A stretch of 64,000 nt of DNA from Amyelois transitella (taxonomy: Eukaryota > Arthropoda > Insecta > Lepidoptera > Pyralidae). Position 1 is the first letter of the stretch. Each line of letters begins with the position of its first letter. A program made the position numbers and the translations under genes. Positions 33,501 through 45,500 of the stretch are shown here, piece after piece. The stretch lies in the NCBI RefSeq assembly GCF_032362555.1, contig NC_083511.1, forward strand, positions 2,852,001 through 2,916,000, written 5' to 3'. Below the pieces are notes generated by a model. That model worked only from the letters and a program-made list of their open reading frames with translations. It did no database searches and was not told the DNA's origin.

Positions 33501-36500
33501 AAAATTGAGATACCGCTTTTTCGTTAGCTCTTCTCAAACATGTGTGTATACAAAAAGGAATGTATTTTCTATCGAATAAAATATGTATTATTTGAAAAAA
33601 AAAACAATTAAAGTATATATATAACGTTTTTTTATTATTAAAATTTGAAATTACATAAAAAAATATTTAAAAACAAACGGTTTTTGGAAGGAATTTTATT
33701 AGTCAAAAGTAGGGAGTTCTCTCCAAAAGGACATTCTATTTTGTGGTATTATATTTTGAAAAGATTTCAAAATATTTTCTTTTTTGTTTCTTGAAATTCC
33801 TTCCGGAGCAGTTTTCTTTTTTGGTGGAGGCAAGACATGACTTTTTAAAATTTTTTTTCCTATAATGCTAGCAGTAATTGCATTTTGATCGAATCCTGTT
33901 TTGTAGGTGATATCAAAACTGCCTCTTTTAACTTCAACTTCAACCATTTCGCTGACATATGGACGTGGTTTAATTCGAGACAGTGCATATTGTGTGGTAT
34001 AATCATCCCAGTCATAAAAGTCTTGCATGTTCATCTCTTTAAGTTTTACATTTTTTCCTGCAGTGCTAACTGCCTGAGAAAAATCTGCGAAATCATAAAT
34101 TTTGTTTTTCATGCGTTTTATGGACAGCTCTACCCTATGATGGAAACTATCAGCTGACATAAAGGTGTGGCCGGATTCAAAATATTTGATGACAATCTTG
34201 TCGGCGTTGATATCCTTAGAATTTATAATATAAATTAAGAAAGAAAAAAACGTCCAGTTTTTGTTCTGGGAGGAACAATTATCAACCCATAGTATGATAT
34301 TTTTTTTATCCCGATGAAAAATAAAAAATTGATAGTATGCACTTATAATTTCGGCTTTGGAACGTCCAAACAACCCTTCATACCATAGTACAGGAAAAAC
34401 ACTCAAATCTTTTCGGCCTTGACCAGTTGGCACGAAACTTTCGTTGTAAACCACTATCCTATGAGTAAAAATAGCAGTTTTGAACATGTCTATCCTGGGC
34501 AGCATGATAACTTTTTGTAAATCAGCAGAATATACAACAGTATCAGTTTCATTTAGCTCACTGTCTAATTTATACTGCTCTCTGGACATGTATGCCCGTT
34601 TGTTATGACTTTTCCACTTCGTGCAACCTAGACAGTCTTCTTTAAGGTTTTCTTTGGTATGTGTATCATCGTGTAAACGGAACTCTTCACAGTCCTCACA
34701 CTCTTCGTGGCCAAGCTTTACAAAAGAAATATTTAATTCTGCGACTACTTCTCGATATTTATCGTAAGATACTTTGCAAGACGGATTTTTTTCTAAAAAG
34801 TCTTTATGCATCGCACTGATTGTCAAATCACTGGGTAAGTATAAGCGATTGGGAGCGTGTTCACGCCTGTAATGAGATATACTCGGCTCAAAGCTCATTA
34901 TATGTTCCTTAATAGGAGTAGATTCAATTTTATTGTGAGGAGTAGCTCCCAGTCTTTTGTCTACTGGTGGTGCAACCGTGTCGTTAGAATTGGCCAAAGC
35001 CGTATGTAAAGGTTTGTCATTAGATGATTTGTAGCCCAAAGTTGTCAAAAAGAAGGTTTTACATACTCCATACTTTGTACCGAGCACGTCCTTAAGTGAA
35101 TAACTGTAGCTTACTTTTTTTCTGTACTCCTCTGATTCAAATCTTGTTACTGTTCTTTGTTTCACAGATTTAGCTGAGGTGTGATGCAGCATATAAGCCT
35201 TCCTCTCTTTGTCATTCAAACTCCAGAAGCTCTCATTTATAATTTTTCGCTGCTCTTCCGATATATTTTGGATACACTGCTTTTTGCATGAAGCAGGACA
35301 GGGTGGTTTAACGTTATGTTTCTCTCTAATCTCACTTTTTTTCACTTCATTTCTGACTTTGAGAGGTTGGTCGTGTTTTTTTCTTTTCCTAATTGTACCG
35401 GCCTTAGTATAAGTTGTAAGATTATGTGTATTTCCATCAGCTATCTCTTTTCTTTCTTTCTTTTCTATATTATGGCTTCCACCGGACTTTCGGTGATTCT
35501 GCCAATGTCATGGTTTGAAGAGACACGAAGTTACGAAATTGGACGGTATACAATCTGAAAGGAAGGTTAACAAATGTACAAACACAAAAAGACAAACACA
35601 ACAAGTAGGTATTGTTAGTAAAAGAGAAGACAAGTTAATGATTATAATGTGAAGTGAGTGTGTAAGGTGTAAAAGTTATGTAAAACAAGGCATATACCTA
35701 ATAAGAGATTTCGGAAGTAGGAGAGAGAGAGAAAAAAAAAATACTGTAATGGGAACTATAGTTTTAGGTTATTTTTAGTTATGAACTTTGCAATAATATA
35801 ACAGAACCGAGTGTGGACAAGAGAAAGAAATGAATTAATGTCTAAATTTAGATGGGGAATGTTCGTCGGAATTATGTTACGAAGATGGACCACAAGTTTG
35901 GGGCAGTTGAAAATTATATGATTAAGACTACCTTCATCCAGGCCACATTCACAGACAGAAGTATCTCTAATTCGCAGTTTATGGAGGAAGACAGGGATAC
36001 ATACATGGCCAAGTCGCATTCGGATTATAACTGACGTTACCCACTTCTCCAAGTTTCGATGCCGGAAGAACCAAGGGACTTTGGGTAAGTTAGGTTGGAT
36101 ATTTCCATACCAGACACCTTTTTGCTGACGAGAATGTTGCCATTGTCTATTCCAATTAGTCATTAACTGTGGTTTAGCTAGAAGTCTAAGGTCTCGAGAG
36201 TAATGAAATTTGTGGCAGTCAGAACCTGAAGTAGAAGCTTGTTTAGCCCACATATCTACTGTTTCATTACCCTTGATTCCTGAATGGCTTGGAATCCAAG
36301 CAATAACTACATTAATACTGGAAGATTGACAATTATATAAGGCTTCTCTTATTTTCAGGGTAATTGGAAAGTTATCCTTTGCATGGAAGGGTCGTTTCAA
36401 AATATCTTGGAGGCAGCTCAAAGAGTCTGAGAGGATAAGTGATTTGTCCAAATTGTGAGATAAAACAAATTGAACAGCTTCAAAGAGAGCAATGGATTCT

Positions 36501-39500
36501 CCAGTAAATATAGAGGATTTAGAAAAATATTTAAAACTTAATAAAAGATTGAATTTAGGTATCCAAACTGCTGCACCAACATTAGAGTCCTGAGTTAATT
36601 TGGAAGCATCCGTAAAAATGAGGGTCCAATCAGACCATTTCTCAGAAATGATCTGGTTGAATATCCTATCAGCACCAGGAAGATTCTTGGAAAGTCCTAT
36701 GTTTAGAAGAACATTAGGTTGGAAGATGAGAGGGAGGAAGTCAATATCAAAGATAGGATTTTTGGAGAATTGGGCAACTGGGTGGGGAAGGTTATCTATT
36801 TTATCGAAGCTTTTAACCAAAGGCGGGTGATCTTTGTTAACCCAATAAGAAGAAGTATGACAATAGTCTGATAGAGAGTTAAGTATTTCTAATAAGGGAT
36901 GAGAAAATAATTGGATTGTTTTGTAAAGAAATCTATCAGCTAAAAATTGTCTCCTTAATACAAGAGGAGGGTCCAAACATTCAACCTGAAGGGCATTTGT
37001 CGGAGAAGATTTCATAGCACCGGTTATAATTCTGAGACATTTATGTTGAATTTTGTCTAATTTCGCCAAAGCTAATTTGTTGCATGGTTCTAGTAAGAAG
37101 GCACCGTAGTCAAAATGGCTACGTACAAGGGCATTATAAATTAATTTTTGACTATAGGGATGGGAGCCCCAGCGGACTCCAGAGAGAGACCTCATGACAT
37201 TAACTCCCTTTTCAGCTTTTTGGACAACATGGTTTAAGTGAGTAACACCTGTTAGTTTGGAGTCTAAGGTAATTCCTAAAAATTTACAGTTGTCTTTTTG
37301 AGGGATAGTTTCATTATTAATCGAAACAGTTAATAGGGGCAAAGATCTCTTCCGAGTAAAGACGACACAGTTTGATTTAAGCGGGGAGATAGATAATCCA
37401 TGGTCTTCTAACCAGGTGTTGAGGTAAAAAAGAGCTGAATTTAAACGACGGCTAATGTCATCAAAGGAGTCCGAAGAAGCGAAAAGAACTATATCATCAG
37501 CATATTGAAGAATATTGCAAAAGCAATTGACAGACTGATCTAGGTCAGAAGTATATAAATTATACAATATGGGACTAAGTACAGAGCCCTGTGGAAGACC
37601 CTTCCAAACAGAGCGAGGGATCAGCTATCTCGTTTTGTGTCAGATTCTCGGTGTCCCTAAGATTATCATTTGGTGTCACTTCGTGTCCTTGAGATGAATT
37701 CTCAACAGATTTTTCGTATTGAACACTTATCACATTTGAATTATTCCTAAGAGATTCAGAAGTGCAAATAGTATTATCGGAAGCAGTTATCAATATTTTT
37801 TCTGTATCATCTTCAGGGGCCGAAACAGGTCAGTAAAGTCAGTAAAAGTCAGTATATTTGGACCTGGTCAGTAAAAGTCAGTATTTTTGAAAATCGGTCA
37901 GTATTGTCAGTATTTTTCGATTTGCCCAGTGATGACTGATGATATCTGAGGGCTGCTTTGCACTTTGCATGCTCTATATACACTGGGCACAAAATTTTTT
38001 GTTCCAAGTGTATGTGGTTGATCTACGTAGTATATATTGCAGCTGACTTAAAAAAAAATACTTATGTACTAATATTTTTTTTTAAATCAGTATTTCTTTG
38101 TTCTAATTTTGTGTAATTTAACTCATGCATGTTTGTTACAGCTTCATACTGGTGATTTGTTAATGTGTGTACCTTGCCTGTGTGTGTGCTTTAATTTATC
38201 ACTAACAAAATAATAGACTCTATCTCTATACATATCAAAACAAGTAATTATGGGTAAGTGCAAATTTAATGAAGACTGGCTTAAAAAAAAGATAAAAATG
38301 GACATATTGTGTGTGAGTGGGGAAAAAAAGAGGACAGTGATACAGGTTTTTTTTGTTTTGTGTGTCTTAAAAAGTTTTCGATTGCTTGGGGCTTTGAAGC
38401 TATCGAACAACACGCATCAACACAAAAACACAAGGAACAGTGTAAAGTAAAGTTGACAGCATCTCAATTGCATATGACAAGTTTGCGACCCAATGAAAAA
38501 CCCATCGAAGAACAACCAAGTACTTCTAAACCTGAAAATAGCCAAAGAAGTTGTGTACAATTATATAGTGTCAAAGATGGGGTCACAAGAGCAGAAATTT
38601 TGTGGGCTATGAAAATGGTGGTCTCTGATTTTCCAATAGAGCCCTCATGCGATTCTATAAAGGAACTATTTTCAGCTATGTTTCCAAATTCACTACCATC
38701 AGATTTTTCTATGTCTACTACCAAAGCAAGATATTTAATTTGTGATGCTATAGCTCCATATTTTAGGCAAGAAATGATGAAGGACTACAAAGACTCCTAT
38801 TTTTCGCTATGTTTCGATGAAACCTGCAATGCAGCATCAAAAAAGGAGCTTCAGGTGGCCATAAAATATTGGTCTCCGATTAAAGAAATGATAATAACGA
38901 CACATTTAGAAACTTTCTTCATTGGTAAAGCTACCGCCGAGGATATTTATTCTAAGCTGAATGAAGCAATGGACAACGCTCAACTATCCCGCAAAAGGCT
39001 TCTGATGCTAGGCTGTGACGGGCCCAATGTGAATAAAGCGGTTACAAGATTGATGAACGATTCTTTAATTCTGTTGGGCAGACGGAAATTAGCTGATATA
39101 GGAACATGTAACATTCACACTGTACACAATGCCTTTCTTAAGGCTTTGATGGAGTTTGGTGAAAGCGTATCTGACTTTATATTTCAAATTCACAACTTTT
39201 TCGATGGTTGGCCTGCTCGCTGGGAAGAATATGAAATTATTCAAGACAAGTTAAATTTGCCAAACCATCGCTTCATTAAGCACGTTTCTTCACGTTGGCT
39301 CACTATGGGGCCTGCTGCTGAACGCGTTTTAGAGCAATGGCCTGCAATAATTGAGTATTTCACTAAACATCTACCTAAAAAACAGACTAATACATCCCAA
39401 AACTTTAAAAACATCTATAACTTCATCAATCAAAAGCTAGCAAAAGCAGAAATAATGTTTGTAGTGTCCAGTGTAAAGATGTTCGTGAAAGTCACTGGTT

Positions 39501-42500
39501 TCTTCCAGCGTGAAGAGCCATTGGTTCACATGATTCATGAAGAATTAAAGAAACTCGTGAGAACCATTTTTAATCGGTTTTGTGTAAAAAGCGCGCCTAC
39601 GTCAGTTGAAGGTCTAAATGAAAAATATTACGTTCCTCTTCAAGATATTGTGCTAGAAGATTCAATCAGAGAATTATTGGAGACCGCTCAAGAACGTGAT
39701 AGAGTAACATTTTTACACAAAGTAAAAAATCATTACGTCGCCGCTTGCAAACATCTGCTAACAAAAACGTCAATGGATTATTCTTTAATAAAATACTTGG
39801 CAATATTGAACCCTAAAAAACAAAATTCAGAAACGTGTCATAAAGACTTTTTAAAAATTGCAAACACTTTGCCGGTTGCGTTTGAAGAAACGGCACTAAC
39901 AAACGAATGTCTTTTGTTAATGCAACATCAAAAAGGAAATCAAGAAGAACAAAGGATTGAAACTTACTGGGGCAATATTTTTAAAAGGACCTTTGATAAC
40001 GGAGAAAAAATGTTCCCCAACCTGGAACACATTGTAAAGGCCGCATTAGCACTGTCGCATGGCAATGCAGATGTGGAAAGGGGCTTTTCATGTTCGGGTA
40101 GAATTTTAACACCAGAAAGGGCTAACATGTGTCAGAGGACCCTTGATGCGCATTTGACAGTTAAATCGGCACAAAAAAACATGTACGAAAACAAGATTCA
40201 TTTAGTCCCTTTAACACCTGAATTGATGAAATTAGCCAGAACGGCATATATAAGATATAAAACATATTGTGAAGAACAGAAGCAAAAAGAAGAAATAAAG
40301 AAGCTCGAAAAGAAAAGAAATGAGGAACTTGATAGAGAAAAAAAAGAACTTAAGAGAAAGTACGAAGAAACTAAGACGATTATTGAAGAAGGTGAGACAA
40401 CGCTAAAAAAATAAGAGAAGAAGAAAAAACTAAGAGGGAGACAATTGACAGGTAGATATAGCACGCTTTGTGATTGTTTCTAATTGGTTTGTTTGTGTTT
40501 ATTTCTATGCACGATTTCGCAATGTAATTAATTATTATTTCCAGATTAATTAAAAATGCAAATGCCATGTTGAAGGGCGGAATCAAAGAAAAAGACATGG
40601 TTTCCGTAAATATGGCAAAATCTCTGCTAGAAACTGTAGTAAAGGAGAGAAAAGAAGAAGAACAACAAATACAAGAGGAAGAAAAAATACAAAAAATCGT
40701 AGATAAGAAGAAAAAAACACTTATAACAAACTTCTTTAAGAAAACTTAATTTTAAATGTTATGTTTATTTTAATGGAACTTCTCTGTACTTTTTTTCTTT
40801 CTCATAGTCATTTGATTTTAGTGTTCACTATATGTATAATTTTGCACGAATGCGCATGACTCACTTGTAATACAATAACAATTACTAACAATAAAAAAAG
40901 TTTTTTAACACAATAAAAAGGCGGTGCTGGTTGGCTATGGGGATGGTGGAGGCCAATAACTGAAAATAAGCTTTTTATTTCACACCATTCACCCGAAAAA
41001 CGGTTTGGAAATGGTCAGTATTTGGTCAGTATTTTTGAATTTTTGGTCAGTAAAATCAGTATTTTCGACCATAGAACTTGTTTCGGCCCCTGCATCTTGA
41101 AAAATACAGGATCTTTGTTGATCTTCAATAGTATCTGTGATCAAAGGTTCTGGATTACCGCAATTAAAAACATTGTGTATGTTGTGTGTATTAAAACAAA
41201 AGCCTGGCGATGATATGTCACTTAAATCATTATGTTCAATAATTGGCACAGTTGTCAATGTGATCAACGAGTTAGGGGATTTGTTGTTATTCCCGATTTC
41301 TGTGTTTTGATCATCCTGATGCATAGCGAAATAATCAACGTTTGATGTACACGGACCCGATAAAAAATGTGAATCTTCAAAGTCGAAACCATTTGAGGAA
41401 GGAAGAATCGGAGCTAGTAATTGATCAGCACTGTTGAATCTTGAAAATGCGGGATCATCATCTGAATCACTAGTAGGAAAAAAGTCGGGATCGATCGTTT
41501 TAATATTACGTTGTAATTGTTTGGATTCCTTAAACTTTTCCCTCAACGCCTTATTTTTTTGTGCTAAAAGCATCATCATTTTCGTATTTCTTTGCGACAT
41601 GGTTTATCTGTAACAATATTTAATAAGTATAACTGAATTATTTTATTCATCAAAAACGTTTAGTTATCTTTAACAAACATAATACAAATTATATATTTGG
41701 GAAATAAATTAAAATATTGCACTTACGTAATGTAAAGTGCAAATCAACTTATTATCATCGGAACAACAATAACCGTATGGCTGGGAAAATATGATTAAAA
41801 ATAATTTACTTTATGTTCTGGTAGATCAAGGTCAATTTTGCTAAGTACGAATGCGTACGAGGGCGCGCACGCCAACCGCAAGAAAGTTTAACACAAAATT
41901 TCTAATTTTGCAATGATTATGGTTACAAAATGCTAAAATAATATTTAATAGGACTTACCTGAATGTCAATGTATGAAGTGACCCCATTAAGCACCTTAAT
42001 TTACAGTTTTTTTCTCAATTTTGCACAAATATCATGACCTCTTCACAACAAAAACAAACAAGTTATGACACGAATTTGCGAACGAATTTGCCAAGGGCAG
42101 GGATAAATCACTGTAAAATGTATTAGAAATTCGATCTTATCCAGTAAAACCATAAGGGCTAATTTAATTTTGCTATTGCAACCGTATCTCACTAATTCAA
42201 AACAGTTTGCGTATTATGCAAGCATTAAAATACTAAGCATTATAGCGGTAACTCATTACTGATTTTACTCATCCTACTTACCGCTTATCGGCTAAGCAAA
42301 AGTTGTGTATTTATTTAAGAATTTTAGCGATATTTAAATTTGCGGCTGGTTGCCTACGTAATATTAATATACCTCTAACACCCTTAGTGATATATGGTAA
42401 AACTGAGATAGAAAAATCTTTCTTAAGGTTTTTTCATACGTTTTGAACAAGATAGTGCTAAATGGCTTAGTCCAGTAGATGCGTATTTTTTAAAGCTATC

Positions 42501-45500
42501 CGATGGCATAAAAATCAATTTTACGATTTTTTTTGAGATACCGCTTTTGCGCTTAGCAGGGCAGTATTATCGGCCCAACAGCAGTGGAAGGACAAGACTC
42601 TATACAAGAGCTTGGATTTAGTGTATGTATTAACCTTATTTTCCAGTACCTCATGTAACAAAATTATTAGCTAAAAATCAATACTAACTAGGTAAATCTT
42701 GTTGAATAAATATTGTACTTGAATATTAGAAATTAAAAATTTTAGCCATTACACATATATAATTAGATAAAACAGTATACTATTTAATTAAGTATCTACA
42801 TATTCAATAAATATCACCATAATAACTTTTTCAGAGACCTCAATCTTCTGCACCTGCACCCTCTCAATCATCTGCAGTTGTTGCCCAAGAAGATGATCCA
42901 GTATATGTGGATCATGCTGTTGGTATGTCGTTTTGATAGTGAATTAATAAAATCTAGCTCTGAAATTCTCATAAATAAGGCAGTTTTGTATATGTTTTAG
43001 TATTGAATGAAAATCAATGAAATGAAAATGAAATCTTTATTCTCAATATTGGATGCAATACATTTCTTATTGACGTCAAAAATGTACTTATAACTAAGTC
43101 TACCGCCGACTTCCAAAGCGCAGGTGAAGAAGAAGCGGCGCAACAAACTTCACCGCAGCCTTTTCTACAAAGACGTCAATTTAACAATTTTTTATAAAAC
43201 TTATTTACAAATATCCTAATTTTAAAATATATATCTAAACAAATGGGGTGTAATAGCTACTTTAGTTTTTTGAGTATCTATTTATACACATAATAAAAAA
43301 CAATAGAAAAGTTAAGATAGTACACTGAATATTTTTTTTAAAGAATACTTATGGCGTGATCTGCATTCGATATCAAACCCAAAACAGCTAGTTACTATAA
43401 CTATTTAATAATGAAACAAGTTTATTTTTGTCTTTTACAGAAATGCCTTCATCAGTATCGCCACAACCTGGCACATATGACTCACAGCCGCTACCTTCGC
43501 CCCCGCCCCCGCCCGCGCCGTCACCCGCGCCCGCCACTCCTCGCTCTCGGAGACGTGCAGCTGCCTCCAGCGCGCCGCCGGCCCGACGCCGGCCGCGGGC
43601 GGCGACGCCGGACACGCCGCGCTCCGCCGCGTCAGCGGGCTCCGGCCGCCCGCGGCTGCGCGCGCGCCGCAGGCTGGCTCCGACCCCGTTCGAACGAGCG
43701 GCGCAAGAGTTTTCTGCCGTGGAACTACGCCGCTTGGAGCTGGAGGAAGCTCGAATCCGGCAGCAAAACGAGCGGGATATGAGAGCGCTGGCAATAGAGG
43801 AAGCTCGTAACCTGCAACGACACGAGCGAGACACGAGAGCGCTGGAAGTGGAGCACGAGCGTAACCTAGTGTTTAGCTCGCTCGTCGGCATCGCACAAGC
43901 TTGGCTCGACTATTACCGCAGTAGAGACAACACAGAACCACTGAGCAATGAGTAGATGCTCACTCGAAATATTGAGCGGTTGTTGTCTCTACTGCGGTTA
44001 TTACGTAACACCCTAAATCTGCCTAAGAATTTTAGCTAAGAAATGTTTTATATCATAAGCTTCATCAAACTTATTTATATATTTTTATTACAGTTTGAGA
44101 CTGATTACAAAATTAAAAGACTGCTTCTTCTAGACTAGTGATAGAATATACAATTATAAATTAAAAGACTGCTTCTTCTAGATTAGTCATAGAATATACA
44201 ATTATATTTGTAAGATTAATAATTTGTTACATGAATATATTTTTTGATTTTATTATTGTTAAATATGTTAAATATTAAAATAAGTAGATAAGTATATTGA
44301 TAAGTTAAAAGACTGGATACTTATTAAAATTGTTATATTATTATTATTACTTTCTTTTTCATTTGATACTAACTTAAAAAAATATACTTAAGCTTAAATA
44401 AAATGAAACCATTAAATTTTAAGTAAACAAAATTTTATACTTATTTATTTACATATATACAGACAGAATTATCTAGTCAGTAGAATGCTGCATTCTACTG
44501 ACTAGATAATTTCGCATAGCCCTTCCTCGAATTAACTCGTTTTGATTAGTGTTGGTTGTAGAGGTGTTATGCTGTATACTTTGATCTTCACTATCATCAA
44601 GAGCCTCAGCTGGCATATCTGTTGGAGCAGGTAGTTTAGCATGTATTGCAATATTATGCAATACACAACATGCGTTAATAATTCTGCTAGCCACGTAAGG
44701 CTGATAGTGAAGAACACGGTGTCGAAGCATACACCTCCAACGAGCCTTCAGTAATCCAAAACATCGTTCTATACGAGATCTGGCTTGCACATGACATCTG
44801 GTATATATTTCTTCTTGAGACCCTTGTTCAGCATCTAGTATAGGCGTCATCAACCAAGGTCGCTGTGGATATCCAGAATCCCCTGAAATTACATACTCAA
44901 TAAATATTTTATTCAAAATAAATTGAAGAACTATAATGTATACTTGGGTGGCAAACAATGAATACTAATTTAATTGAGTTGATTTCCAATAGTTTATAGA
45001 AGTAGATGTATTATTTAAAAGTAATACTTTACATATGTTTATTCCATATAAGTTTTTTATCTATTATGGTTTGCAATGAAATATAAGAAAAAATGTCTTA
45101 CATACCTAATAACCAAACATGTTCACCACTTTCATGAAGCCCTCGCATGAAAGTCTCTACATGACTAGCGGACCATATGTGGGAGTCATGTGTAGCACCA
45201 CCAAATTTTGAATTGACATTAATTATTTTTAAATCGAAATCGCATATCTGGGGAAAAAATATACAAAACAATTTGTTTTGGGGATATAACAATTGATAAA
45301 AAGTTATATGATACTCAATCTGTGTGATTTGTCCCTATATATTTATTTACATGTGATATGTGATACCTTTGACAGGTATATTCAGGCCATTTGAATTGAA
45401 TTAACACTTTATTGCACAACATATAAAGAGTAGTAGTATATTTAGGTGTTTTGATAATAAAAATTAAGTCTAGTTTCTTACCACTTGAACATTTAATGAA

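Larger units (their letters stand above)
33269..42564. mobile_element. Sola-like transposon, fourth shell
   Basis: Termini CTGCCCAACTAAGCGCAAAA on the left and, reverse complemented, CTGCCCTGCTAAGCGCAAAA on the right, followed on both sides by GCGGTA.CTCAAA. TSD is TATT (33265-33268 and 42565-42568). Inside both ends the motif GAGATAC recurs with CGCTTAG (33,465; 33,505; 42,180; 42,535), a set of subterminal repeats. A 4-bp TSD and the transposase type suggest Sola. It carries one long minus-strand gene, itself hit by a hAT and a LINE. 33,281-33,698 and 41,601-42,564 hold no ORF. Confidence 0.75.

Noticed and set aside
40198..40598. Antisense ORFs rich in Ser/Phe/Leu
   Set aside because: They are mirror frames of the Lys/Glu-rich coiled tail of the hAT transposase.
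43388..43891. Long open frames on both strands in the GC-rich exon
   Set aside because: They are by-products of very high GC (few stops). Only the plus frame continues from upstream exons and has a sensible coiled-coil end.
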